Origin: Boesenbergia rotunda
Lineage: Eukaryota; Streptophyta; Magnoliopsida; Zingiberales; Zingiberaceae
Reading direction: 5' to 3'
Length of the DNA: 64,000 bases
Assembly (NCBI GenBank): GCA_024364735.1
Contig: JAGFNQ010000290.1
Span: 377,061 to 441,060 of the forward strand
Below the pieces are notes generated by a model. That model saw only the letters and a program-made list of their open reading frames with translations, was not told the origin of the DNA and did no database searches. Both the position numbers and the translations under genes were made by a program. Positions 36,001 through 46,499 of the stretch are shown here, in pieces (positions within the stretch are counted from its first letter, which is position 1; each line of letters begins with the position of its first letter).

Positions 36001-39000
36001 TAAAGAAGAAAAGAAGTGAGACTTCTGCCTCAGGTATTTTTATTATAGAAGTCAAATCTATCTATTTCTTCTTCTTAGGTATTAGATACCGGTAATGCAT
36101 CTCACAATTACACGAATGTGCAGGGCCTTCGAAGAGCTAGATCGTTGACAATGGGCGAAGTGGACCTACGAGTAGGCTATGACGCAAGAGTTGGTGCTAT
36201 AGCTGTAGGAACATATTCCTTGTCTTTTCCCACTGGGCTTATCTTAGAACTAGAGGAGTGCTTTTATGTACCTGCACTAACTAAGAACATAATTTCTATA
36301 TCTTGTTTGAACAAGAAAGACTTTTCATTTATCATAAAAGATAAATGTTGTTCTATAATGTTAAATGACATGTTCTATTGTAGTGCACCACTTATGAATG
36401 AACTCTATGTTCTAGATTTAGAGAACTCAATCTATAACATAAGTACCAAATGGTTTAAACCAAATGATTTGAACCAAACGTATCTCTGGCATTGTCGCTT
36501 AGGTCATATAAAGGAGAGTCGCATATCCCAGCTCCATAAGGATGGATTACTAGACTCATTTGATTTTGAATCATATGAGACATGTGAATCTTGTCTTCTA
36601 GGCAAGATGACTAAGATTCCATTTAGTGGACACGGCGAAAGAGCGACAGACTTATTAGGACTCATACATACTGATGTATGTGGCTCATTCAATGTCGCAG
36701 CTAGAGGAGTCTATCAGTACTTTATCTCTTTCACTGATGATGTCAGTAGATACGGCTATGTGTATCTCATGAAACACAAGTCAGAATCTTTTGAAAAGTT
36801 CAAAGAATTCAAGAGTGAAGTACAAAACCAACTTGGCGAGAGCATTAAGATGCTTCAATCAGATCGAGGTGGTGAATACCTTAGCCAAGAGTTTCGTGAC
36901 CATTTAGCAGAGTATGGAATCATATCCCAACTCACTCCACCTGGAACACCACAATGGAATGGTGTGTCCGAGCAGAGAAATCGTACTCTATTAGATATGG
37001 TACGATCGATGATGAGTCAGACAGATCTTCCTATTTCCTTCTGGGGATTCGCTCTAGAGACGGCTCTTTTCACACTTAACCAAGCTCCATCAAATGTCGT
37101 CATAAAGACACTATATACGATATGGACTGGGAAGAGTCCCACGATGTGTTTTATGAAGATTTGGGATTGTGAGGGTTATGTTCGACGTCAAGTCTCAAAT
37201 AAACTTGGACCCAAATCTGATAAGTATTATTTTGTAGGATATCCCAAGGAAACAAAGGGATATTACTTCTACAATCTCACACTAGGCAAAGTGTTTGTCG
37301 CTAGAAATGACATTTTTCTCGAAAGAGAGTTTATTTCTAGAAAAAATAGTGGGAATAAAATCTATCTTGAAGAAGTTCAAGATGCAGATAGTATTAATGC
37401 CTTGATGGACATTAAACAGGCACCACAAAGTGTTGTGGATCATGAGAATATTGCACAAGAAGTTGTGGAACAACAACCTGTTCAAGTAGACCAACCTCTT
37501 CGCAGATATGATAAGATACGTCGTCAGCCTGAGAAATACTCATTTCTCTTGTCTGACCATGATGACGTTATGCTTGTTGAGTTGAACGAGCCTACATCCT
37601 ATCAAGAAGTTGTGATGAGCCCAGATTCTGAGAAATAGCTAGAGGCTATGAAGTCCGAAATGGAATCCATGTACACTAACCAAGTATGGACTTTGGTTGA
37701 TTCACCTGAGTGAATTAAACCTATTGGGTGTAAGTGGGTTTTTAAAAGAAAGACTGACATGGATGGTCTTATGCATACCTATAAAGGGTGATTGGTAGAT
37801 AAAGATTTCAAGCAGATTCCTGGTATCGACTATAATGAAACATTTTCATCAGTTGCAATGCTTAAGACTATTCGGATCATGCTTACTATTGCAGCTTACC
37901 ATGATTATGAGATCTGGCAGATGGATATTAAAACCGCATTCCTAAATGGGAATCTACTCAAGAATGTGTACATGACACAACCTGAGGGTTTTGTAGATCG
38001 AGAGCATGCTGGAAAGGTATGTAAGTTGCAAAAGTCCATTTATGGGCTAAAGCAAGCTTCTCGAAGCTGGAATCTTCAATTCGATAATGCAATTAAAGCG
38101 TTTGGTTTCATCAAGAATGAAGATAAACCCTGTGTCTACAAGAGGGTTAGTGGGAGCACAGTTATCTTCCTGATCTTGTATGTGGATGACATACTCCTCA
38201 TTGGAAATGATATCCCTTCACTACAGTCTGTGAAGACGTGGCTGGGGAATTGTTTCTCAATGAAAGACTTAGATGAAGCAGCCTATATCCTAGGCATCAA
38301 GCTCTATAGAGATAGATCTAAAAGATTACATGGCTTAAGTCAGAGTACATATATTGACAAGGTACTTAATCATTTTGTCATACAAAATTCCAAGAAGGGA
38401 TTTCTGCCAATGTCACATGGTGTGAGTCTTTCGAAGACTCAATATCCCTCTTCTAAGGAGGAGAGAGACCGCATGGATCAGATCCCTTATGCATCCGCTA
38501 TAGGGTCTATCTTGTACGCCATGCTTTGTACTCGTCCAGATGTCTCGTATGCTTTGAGCATGACGAACAGATATTAGTCAGATCCAGGTGAAAGTCACTG
38601 GACAACTGTCAAGAATATTCTTAAGTACTTACGAAGGACAAAAGAATATTTCTTGATATTTGGAGGCAATGAAGAGCTAGTTGTAAAGGGTTACAGTGAT
38701 GCAAGCTTCCAAACCGACAGGGATGATTTCATATCGCAGTCAGGGTATGTATTTTGCTTGAATGGTGGCGCTATGAGATGGAAGAGTTCGAAGCAGGACA
38801 CAGTCGCAGATTCTACAACAGAGGCCGAGTATATTGCTGTGTCTGATGCAACAAAAGAGGTTGTTTGGATCCGGAAGTTCATTACAAAGCTTGGTGTGAT
38901 TCCTAGTATAGCAGACTCAATAGACCTCTATTGTGACAACAATGGGGCTATTGCATAGACTAAGGAACCTCGCTCTCATCAACGGACCAAACACATACTA

Positions 39001-42000
39001 CGTCGCTTCCATCTCATTCGAGAGATCATTAATAGAGGAGATGTGAGGATATGCAGAGTACCCACTGATGCTAACATCGCGGATCCTTTGACCAAGGCTT
39101 TGGCACAGAAGAAGTATGATGGTCACACTAGGTCACTGGGTATTAGATATTACAGTGATTGACACTAGTGCTAGTGGAAGATTATTAGTAGGAGCCCTAG
39201 AGCCAATTATATGAAGATTGACTAGGAACCTTTTACATCATATTCTATTATTAACAAAGATATGTTTGGTCATTATATTTACTTTATATTTGTGCCAAAT
39301 AACTAAGTATAATAATGTCCTTGGGTAGCAGGTTCTTATCTACATTATATCGATTGGTTGAATCGATAGTGAGATGATGTAGAGAACACTACACTAAACC
39401 ATTCCTAGTCAAGCATTAATATTCAAGGACAATATTAATGCATGGAGATTAGTATGTAGGTCAATTGATGACTTGAGCTCACAAGTCATGGATATTTAAT
39501 ATCAAATTGACACATGGGTATACATTAGAGAATGTGTATTAAATTTGACACGTCATGAGAAAGTTTCATAGATTGTCATGAGTGTCATAAATTTTCTCAT
39601 GTGACTATTAATATGAATAGTCCTTAGACCTGAAGTCACTACGGTTCCCTACATAAGGAGTTATGTACTTTGGTATCGTCAAACGTCACCCGTAACAGGG
39701 TGGACTATAAAGGCGATCACTGGGTATGTAATGAATTATGCGGAGGGATGTGAGTGATGTAGATGGGATCTATCCTTCCCATATGACGGGAGTGATATCT
39801 ATGGGCCCCTTGATCGAGTAGAATTACTAAAACGCATGACCATGCTCAAATGAGTCAATATGAGATATTGAGCTCATTTGTTTGAGTGAGTCTACTCGGG
39901 GATCAAGAAACACAAAGATTGATCGAGGATGACACGATCTATGCCTCATTGGTCAATCTAAATATCAAGGATAGAAAGGCAAGGTCATACATTGCCATAG
40001 TCACGAAGGTTAAGTTGGTTCTCGACTTTCTCGTCACTTGGGTAGCAATGATGCATTGCTAGATGCCGCTCATTGCTTATGTGTCTAAAGTGGTTTAGCA
40101 CATTGCCAACGTTATGAAAACCTATTGGGTCACACACTAAGGACAGGATGCTTCGGAAATTAATTAATCTTAGTTTGACTAAGATTTGATCCGAATTGGA
40201 TTAATTGAGTTAGACTCAAGTGAATCCAATTGGATTATGGGATTGAGATCTAATTTGAGTTTGACTCATTTAGATTTGACTCAACAACATTTGAATGAGA
40301 TATTAATTCATACAAATGTTTAATAAATTAATAATAGACGAAGATGAAAAGTTTCTCTTCATTGGATGAAGACAAGTTGACGAGCCACATGAGAAAATGT
40401 GCTCTAATTGGGTTTTTATTGGCATTAATGGAGGGAAGCTAAAGGGACAATAACTCTTCATATTCATGGGATGAGTATAAAAGAGTTTTTCTTGTCATTT
40501 GGATGTAGAACTTGTCATTTTTCCTTCCCCTCCTCTTGGCTGAAAACCCTCTTCTCCCTCTCCTTCTTGCTTTGTGAATCTCCTCTTGTGGCTAGCACCA
40601 CAGAGGCGATTCTTCTCTGAAGGTTGAGAGATCGTGTTCGTGTGGATACGCATAAAGGCACGGACACTTGAACATGCAAGAGATCCGGTATACTTCGAAC
40701 AAGCAAGATAAGCGAAGAGCACATGCCAAAGGTATACCTATACGATAGGAATTTGTAAATTAACTTTGTATGAGTTTTCTTTCGCATGGATCGCTCGTGG
40801 GATCTATTATTTCTGCTACGATTTTTAAATATTTTTGCATATAGATCCCTACAACAATCCCGTATTTCGATGAGGTAAAATTTTCTTATTGGAAAAGTCG
40901 TATGGAATATTTTCTAATAATAGAGTTTAAGAATTGGGTCGTCACCAAGAAAGGATCTGAGGCTCTCATCAATAAATTTGGGGATCCCATTGACTTCAGC
41001 CAATGGAGTGACAAAATAGAAAATGAAGAATAAGAAAATGTGAAAGCTACAATCACACTTCAATATGGACTCTTATTGGAATAATTGAACAAACTCGATA
41101 CTTTTAAAAGAGCAAAAGAAAAAAAAAATGATTAACAAGGTTGGGTCAAAATACCTTGATTTAAAATGCATGATTTTGAAATTAATTAACATGAAAAAGA
41201 AACTGAAACCTTGAAATCACAAGTAGATGATTTAAAAATGATCCTAGAAAAATTCACACAAGAGTTAGAATATCATGATTTGATAATAAATAGTCATTAA
41301 GTAAATTTTAGCAATGGCGTATAAGAAAAAGGGAAAGGGAAACTATTCTATTATTTTTAGTGGTCAGAATTAAAGAAATATGCATAAAATGAATAGCAAG
41401 AAAATACTTAATTGATAAAGTTGGATCCAACTTGTATTAGATCCATCTTGTAGCTCGACCCTCTATGGAGATCAATATTAAGTATTTCCTAGAGATGCTC
41501 TGCAAAACTGAGCAACAATATAAAATAAAGGAGAAAACACGTGAAATATTCACCTGAACCACTCCATCATAATCTGTTGAAGCTAAATAGTTCCTGATGT
41601 ATCTGTTCCAACAAAGGCAGCTGAGTTTGGATTTACTTGACATCTCTAGCACCGGGTAGTTAATGTCGAGAGTGTAATTTTGAAGGGCATCAAACTCAAA
41701 TACTTTGATTTTCTTTGATGCTCCAGCAGCAGCAAAATATTCTTCATTTTTGTCGAAGCTCAAGGAGCATATCACATTTGCAGAGTTGAGGATATCTGGA
41801 TTTCGTAAACTGCCACGAACTACAAATTTTTTATAGCAAGCATACTTGCATAAACCTTCAAAGAACAATCCTCGTTGATTGGAGGAATCATCCTTCATAT
41901 AAGAAAGTTTTGTGTTATTTCCAAATGTATACAACTCATTTGGGCCCTTCAGAATGTTTATGTCTTCACGTGGTGCCGAGCCAATATCAATTTCTGAAGA

Positions 42001-45000
42001 TTTGGATCTCATGGAAAAGTATGCACTTTCAATACTTTCAAAGTTATTCATTAATGTCCTTGCATCTGTATTAACTACAGAAAATTCAGATCGCAAATCC
42101 TGAGGTAGTGGTTCTTTGCAAGCATAGAAACCTGGCATACCTGCAGAATTTTCCTGCAAGAATATATCTCTGGACATATGTTCATTTGAGAAGTGTCTCT
42201 TTTTTATATCTCTAATGTCTTCTTCTACGGAACCAAGGTCTTCCATCAACTTGTCTATCTGCAACTCTTTGTGTTTTCTTAATGTAGACAGAAAATGCAA
42301 CAACAAATCTGCTTCTGAATGTTCATAATCATAGTTGAAGATAATTGCTCTGCAGTTGACAATTCTCTATCTTTACAAAATACATTACAGTTCAGAATAT
42401 CCCTGTCATCCACAAAATCAAAAACTCTTAACTGTAACAAAAAGTTGATAATATTTTTAATTTTCACCCTCGGCACAAGTTTATTAAGTAGGAATTATCG
42501 ACTCAAGCAAAAAGATTTTTAGGACTTCCTCTATCCTGCACAAGCTTCTGATTAAAATGCTTGAGGAAAACTTGGAGAATGTATAAATGTGCGATAACAT
42601 TCAGGCAAATATTTTTTTTAAGACATCAAGCTAGTTCTTCATGCATGTTACTCCGAAGATTCTTCATGTATAATGAATCAAACAATTATGGGAAAAAACT
42701 TTTTGTGCCACAAAAATATCCAAGTCCGAGAGCATATCATAATTGAACCAATAGAAGGGCCATTTGAAAGAGTCAAAGTCATCAGTATGGTAAGATGATT
42801 TTGTATAAAAATTTGCTGTATTTTGAGAATTTCAGTAATTAGCAGGCCTGAACCTATGTTCATTGAATAGTTCAAGCATTTTAAACTCTCCACTTATAAT
42901 TCCAAGAAAATAGGTTAAAATACACATGTTCTGGAGCAAATTTCCCATATTAATATGCCAAATTCTAGAATAGTTGTGAGGACTTAAAATTTGTGTGTTA
43001 TTGGTTCCTGTCATTTCAAATGAATATAGAATCATCAGAGTGATTTTTTGTATTGTGTAATATTAAAGTTTCCAAAAAATAATTCAAGTTAATTAGTTGT
43101 AATTCAAAGATATAATATATAATTTTTCATGAACTGCTTTACTTTATTTATACACATTTAACAAATGAAGAATGGGAGAGTTGAAATTTTCCTTAAAAAC
43201 AATAAACAATAGGGATTTTATGAGTGTCGTCTGTTGCCAACGTGATAGTTCACAGGCCATCCAAAAATCTTTGCAGGCCACTTAGCTAGGGACAAGACTA
43301 CTGATATTAGTCAGCTCCCTATTGTCCATGGTCAAGGTCGATTAAACAGTCCTATTATGTTTTGTCTTGTTCAATGTTTCTAGTCATATACTGTCTCCTA
43401 TATCATTCCCAAAATTAATAAATAAAGCAAAGAAGGGCATCTCCTGAAAATGGACAATGTACTCCAAATAAAAAGACTACACTTAATTTAACAGCATTCA
43501 GGAATGTGCAACTAAATATAAAAGAAAATATTAAATGCAACATTACCTTGTTTTTGGCCGTGAAGAAGGATCCGGATGGAGCATCCATAGGCATATTCCA
43601 GATTCCTTAGGTTGTTTTGATAGAAAATTTGGAGGAAGAATCCGATGGCGTAGATTTAACATTGCCGCAAAATGGACTTCACGAGATTCAAAATGACAAA
43701 AGAGCTAGAAAATTATTGCATTGGTTAGCACCTTAAGGAGAAGATTGATCTACTGTTCACTTGTCATACTTTAGATAGATGTGACTATTGAGAAATTTAG
43801 TGTTGAAAAGCAATTTAAACATGCTATAGGAGAAGTGGTCCATGCCCTGAATGCATAAATATTTGGATAAAAACTCATGAATGCCCTCTACTTGACCCCA
43901 CCGCCCACCCCTCTCATGATTGACAAATAAAGAATAGCATGTTTGATTTTCTAGAAAGAATTCTTACCTCAAACAGAAGAACCCCAAGACTATAGACATT
44001 GGATGAAGAAGAGTATAAACCCTCATTTAGTTCTTCAGGACTAACATACCACCTCTCCTCCAACTTCAGGACTTCAGAGATTGCATTCTGGCCACCAGAA
44101 GAGAGCCCAAGGATTACAGGAGAGGTTTGGAGCATGCATGAACCATTTACTAGAAGTTTGTCACAAATTTCACAGCAACTTTTGACATTAGACGTTTGTT
44201 TGTCAAAATCTTTGCTTAGTTCTTCTTTCAGGACACTAGAATGTCTTGAAAAAACTAATTTCTTAGTTGAAGCTTCGCCGGCATTTCTTTTTCCTAACAT
44301 GCTACTTCTCCTCTTCCAAGTGTTGTCCAAACAATCCCCATCCAGCTCTGTTTTGCCAAATAATGATTCCTGTTGACCTTTGTCAATAAGAGGACCAACG
44401 TACTTAACCTGTTTTGTTGGAAAAATAATAAAATGAGATGGCCGTAAATGCTTTAGAATGAATCCTTGAGAATGCAAATTACTGACTAGATCCACAATCA
44501 GCTTAAAGATGTGTAGTTTTTCAACTTCACTTAGTTTGTTTTTAGGTTTAAGAAAACTTCTTATGCTGATTCCTTTTGTAGGAATCCCAGATAACTTCTT
44601 GATGATTGTAGCTGATGGAGATGCACAATCAGCTTTAAAACGAGTAAATTGTCCACTTTTATACACACACTTGTGAAATTTGTTATCATCAGGGCAACTG
44701 AGTTCAATAGCCTTTCGTTTCAAGGCATTCTTGACAGAGAAGAGTTGTGATCCAGTGTCATCCAAGCCATTAGCTTGTGAAGGACTAGTACAGTGTATAT
44801 CTACATTGCCTGAAGCAATATATTTCTCATTTTGAGTTGAACAATCACATAATTGTGAAAGATTTTGATCAAACTGACTGCTTAAGTAAAGCTTATGGGT
44901 GTTTGTTTGGGGCAGGAACGGAATACCAGTGCCCATTTCATTTGATGGATCTTCGTGTAGCAAATATTTTGGCCACGAAACAATCTTTCCTGTATCCTCT

Positions 45001-45377
45001 TCCAGGCCCTTCCTCGGTTGCAAATCATTGTCACTACCTGTTTGATCATCGACAGACAGGTACGGTCTCTTGTAATTTCTCAAGGTCAATTCTGTGACAG
45101 GATCTTTTGAAGGTTTTGTATATAATTCTTCGTGCTCAAATTGTGGTTTGGCACCAAAGTATGCACTCTGACCGATAAACAGTTCTGAGTTGAGCTCAGG
45201 ATAGCAGACAGAAGAAATGTGCTCAGACCAAGTCAGAGCTGGTATAGTTGCTGGAGCAGATACTTCCATAAAATTGTAACTTTGAGTTTGCTCCTCTAGT
45301 TGTTCCATCTCTTTGAACTTTTGGTGATCGACTTCTAAACCACCCACAGTATCATTAATATCAGTTACGGCCTCCAT
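28622..45377 (-). CDS. SPA1: SPA1/SPA2-like protein: kinase-like, coiled-coil, WD40 partner of COP1
   Basis: Seven coding exons: 45377-43968, 43704-43547, 42402-41554, 30024-29878, 29587-29270, 29121-29062 and 28813-28622. Each junction is GT-AG and phases agree. SPA proteins join COP1 in the CUL4-DDB1 ubiquitin ligase in the nucleus and suppress light responses in darkness by marking factors such as HY5 and CO for degradation. The protein has an N-terminal extension, a kinase-like domain with LKHLRPSHFII in place of the catalytic HRD loop, a coiled coil and a C-terminal seven-bladed WD40 domain ending AANSSGCIRLLQMV. About 1040 residues fits SPA1/SPA2 rather than the shorter SPA3/SPA4. Exon 3 needs a one-base shift near 42330-42345 to stay in frame. 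The third intron is 11.5 kb. The exact SPA paralogue is not certain. Confidence 0.9.
30025..31144 (-). other. Intron 3 of the SPA-like gene, non-repeat part
   Basis: This is AT-rich sequence without a gene. It is the acceptor-side part of the 11.5-kb intron. Minus-strand frames at 29898-30241 are partly overlaps of exon 4 read in other frames. Confidence 0.5.
31145..32468 (+). mobile_element. Ty3-type LTR with the start of a leader, inside the SPA intron
   Basis: Loose repeats of GAGTGGGTTGCGGGCACCGAATG type occur at 31440-31800. The end at about 32305-32330, GATCATTTTGGCGTTGTTTGTGG, resembles the primer-site region that follows plant Ty3 LTRs. A gag-like start (ATGGGAGACACTC) follows at 32348 but is cut off at 32468 by the next repeat. 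Reading frames over 31440-32068 on both strands are repeats, not genes. Confidence 0.5.
32469..33590 (+). repeat. LTR of another Copia-type family, partial
   Basis: It begins TGTTGGTGCAG at 32469. CCTGGTACCAGG-type and GAGGTGCCTCAG-type palindromic modules occur at 32590-32700 and 33050-33270. The right end is unclear near 33480-33590, where a short direct repeat (GTGTAGGTTTGTTACACTTG) appears twice. The gag remnant at 40854-41436 may be the continuation of this element beyond the inserted Copia. Confidence 0.5.
33591..33905 (+). repeat. Truncated 5' LTR (315 bp) of the intron Copia element
   Basis: It matches the last part of 39184-40853, including the shared TTCTTTCGCATGGATCGCTC segment, and ends at CCTATA just before the primer site. 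The first 1.3 kb of the LTR is missing here. Confidence 0.82.
33907..33919 (+). other. Primer binding site (initiator tRNA-Met)
   Basis: TGGTATCAGAGCC follows one base after the 5' LTR end and matches the usual plant Copia primer site for tRNA-iMet. Confidence 0.92.
33920..35179 (+). other. Leader of the intron Copia element
   Basis: This is noncoding sequence between the primer site and gag. An imperfect direct repeat of about 60 bp with AATTATACTAAGTCTTGGGCG begins near 34824 and 34940. No gene was seen. Confidence 0.5.
35180..36010 (+). pseudogene. Copia gag with frameshift, CCHC knuckle
   Basis: The N-terminal part from about 35218 (LNGANFLDWYRNLRIVLKQE) is in one frame and reaches a TAA near 35431. 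A second frame from 35463 carries the conserved middle (HVLKMIGYVENLERLGFPLG) to 35852. A CX2CX4HX4C-type knuckle follows at about 35938-35981 (CFHCVETRHWKRNC). Lys/Gly-rich repeats precede the knuckle. Gag would form the particle coat; the frame changes show decay. Confidence 0.78.
36082..39162 (+). pseudogene. Copia pol: protease, integrase, RT and RNase H with five in-frame stops
   Basis: One frame can be followed from the protease DTG (36085-36093) to the TGA at 39160-39162. Integrase shows HCRLGH and the D-D-E residues (SFTDDVSRYGYVY, QSDRGGEY, SEQRNRT). RT shows DIKTAFLNGNLLKNVY, YGLKQASRSWN and an intact YVDD. RNase H shows YSDASFQTD and TTEAEYIA. In-frame stops sit at 37636, 37711, 37789, 38575 and 38956, splitting the RT start and the RNase H. 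The enzymes would copy and insert the element's DNA; this copy is inactive. Confidence 0.9.
39184..40853 (+). repeat. 3' LTR of the intron Copia element (about 1.67 kb)
   Basis: It starts after the purine-rich AGTGGAAGATT at about 39174-39184 and ends CCCTACA at 40853. The last 340 bp match 33591-33905. The middle part matches 21504-22436, showing a second, older member of this LTR family in the window. The start position is approximate. The minus-strand frames at 40495-40787 are LTR sequence. Confidence 0.75.
40854..41436 (+). pseudogene. Remnant of a Copia gag from an older element
   Basis: The plus-strand frame from 40854 encodes a gag-type N terminus (FDEVKFSYWKSRMEYFLI) ending at a TAA near 41030. 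Lys-rich degraded sequence follows to about 41330. It directly abuts the 3' LTR, so the younger Copia probably inserted into this gag. It lies inside the SPA intron, 118 bp or more from exon 3. Confidence 0.65.
41554..42402 (-). CDS. SPA1: SPA-like gene, coding exon 3 (coiled coil and first WD40 blades)
   Basis: The acceptor GATGACAG|GG at 42403/42402 joins exon 2 in phase 2 and opens with RDILNCNV. The coiled coil (LRKHKELQIDKLMEDL, EEDIRDIKKRHF) and the NSANVICSLSFD start of the WD40 domain lie in a frame one base out of register. The two frames overlap between about 42282 and 42366, and the family pattern puts the switch near 42330-42345. The exon ends GTTCAG|GTG at 41554. A short intron is unlikely because the gap would be about 40 bp. 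Confidence 0.82.
42403..43546 (-). other. Intron 2 of the SPA-like gene
   Basis: This AT-rich 1144-bp intron has donor GTAATG at 43546 and acceptor GACAG at 42403. Reading frames here are short chance frames. An alternative acceptor, TTGTTACAG, lies about 20 bp upstream of the chosen one but would bring a stop into the phase-2 frame. Confidence 0.6.
43547..45377 (-). CDS. SPA1: SPA-like gene, coding exons 1 and 2 (N-terminal extension and kinase-like domain)
   Basis: Exon 1 is 43968-45377 (470 codons, phase 0, ATG at 45377). It carries the SPA N-terminal extension and most of the kinase-like domain, up to NVYSLGVLLFE. The donor GAG|GTAAG is at 43968/43967. Exon 2 is 43547-43704, starts after TTCTAG and encodes the end of the kinase-like domain (LHPDPSSRPKTR). 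It ends in phase 2 at ACAAG|GTAATG. The 263-bp intron between them is ordinary. The catalytic-loop sequence lacks the usual Asp, as expected for SPA proteins. Confidence 0.9.
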
Positions 45378-46445
45378 TGTTCACAATGTATTACTCTAAA
45401 TCAAAAGACTTGAGCCAACAGGCTCTCTAAAGGTGCCAAAGCCTCATCCAAAGCAAGAAGCAATTCTCCTCTCCCAAGAGAAAATTAACACACAGTTACG
45501 TGTCCAAGGACCTACAAGAGAACATAATAACAAGATCATACACACGATTTTCATAAACATTCATCACAAATAGACCAAGAATACAAGAAATCACAGGTCG
45601 AGATTGACAAACTATATATAGTGAATCATAAACTATTTTCCAATCTAAAGAATGAATGAAAAAGAGAAGAAGGTCAAAAAGTTGTCCTTGTGAATCAAAA
45701 CCGAGGGAGACATTGCACAATCAAGGAAAGCAAGGTTACCAAGTAAATAATATATATATGAAACTACATATTAGATGTACAAACGATGTGTTTCGTAACA
45801 GCGTAAGGAAATCCACTCGATTCACATGAATAATGCAGATCATTGGATCCATAGGTCGTGCAAATCATAGAGATAGCGCGGAACCTAGAGATTGGATAAA
45901 TCTTTTATAAAAAAAAAATCCAGTAAAATGGAGAAGAAAACAGGGAAACCTAAGCCTTCAGAAACTTAAGAAAGAAGCAAAATCCAACCCTTTTCTTGGA
46001 ATGGCAAAAAAGCTGCAAGCTGGCTGGCAAATCTGCATCAAATACAACTAATGAACAGCCGCAAGACAGATATAGTTTGTCCAGAAGAGCAGAAGTAGAG
46101 ATAAAAATGCATCTAACAAAGAAAAAACATTGAACATTCCAAACGAGGAAATAAGGATCATTGAAGAGCTTGCCTTGAAGGGAAACTCCGGGCCCTCGAG
46201 GCTTTCGATTCTATCAGAGTACCAAATACTGATTAATTATTCCGTAAAAGCATCTCAAGATTTTTCTATCGACAGTAGCTAGCTACCTCGCCCGGCGTCA
46301 ACACTAATTCATTAGTGTTTTAAAGACTATATATTCTGATGGCATATGCACTACCAGAGGCTGGAGGAAAGAGAGAGGAGAAGATATTATTGGAATAACA
46401 GTATGAAGAAGATGGACGTTACGTGGACAAGCTTGTGACCGATGC
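45378..46445 (-). promoter_or_regulatory. Presumed 5' UTR / leader of the SPA-like gene
   Basis: No credible gene occurs here. The minus-strand ATG at 45377 has the context GAACAATGG. SPA genes often have leader introns but I could not fix one. CCACGT, an ACGT-core motif on the minus strand, is at 46421-46426. The presence of light-type motifs here is only suggestive. Confidence 0.35.
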
Positions 46446-46474
46446 TTGCGCGCATTGTTTAATGCGAGAAGAGA

Positions 46475-46482
46475 TTTATATA
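46475..46482 (-). promoter_or_regulatory. Candidate TATA box of the SPA-like gene
   Basis: On the minus strand this reads TATATAAA, about 1.1 kb upstream of the start codon. A start of transcription near 46445 would follow at the usual spacing. It is an inference; the large distance to the ATG would imply a long or spliced leader. Confidence 0.4.
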
Positions 46483-46499
46483 TTAAAATAAGATGGGTG

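Larger units (their letters stand above)
33591..40853 (+). mobile_element. Damaged Ty1/Copia element in intron 3 of the SPA-like gene
   Basis: Order on the plus strand: truncated 5' LTR (33591-33905), primer binding site (33907-33919), leader, gag (about 35180-36000), protease to RNase H in one frame (36082-39162) and a 3' LTR of about 1.67 kb (39184-40853). The 5' LTR keeps only the last 315 bp. Pol has five in-frame stops and gag a frameshift. This opposite-strand insertion accounts for most of the intron's excess length. Confidence 0.88.

Noticed and set aside
42325..42370. A short intron explaining the SPA exon 3 frame change
   Set aside because: A GT..AG pair exists (GTAATG to CTGCAG) but the intron would be about 40 bp, shorter than plant introns normally are, and it would remove sequence that reads well in the first frame.
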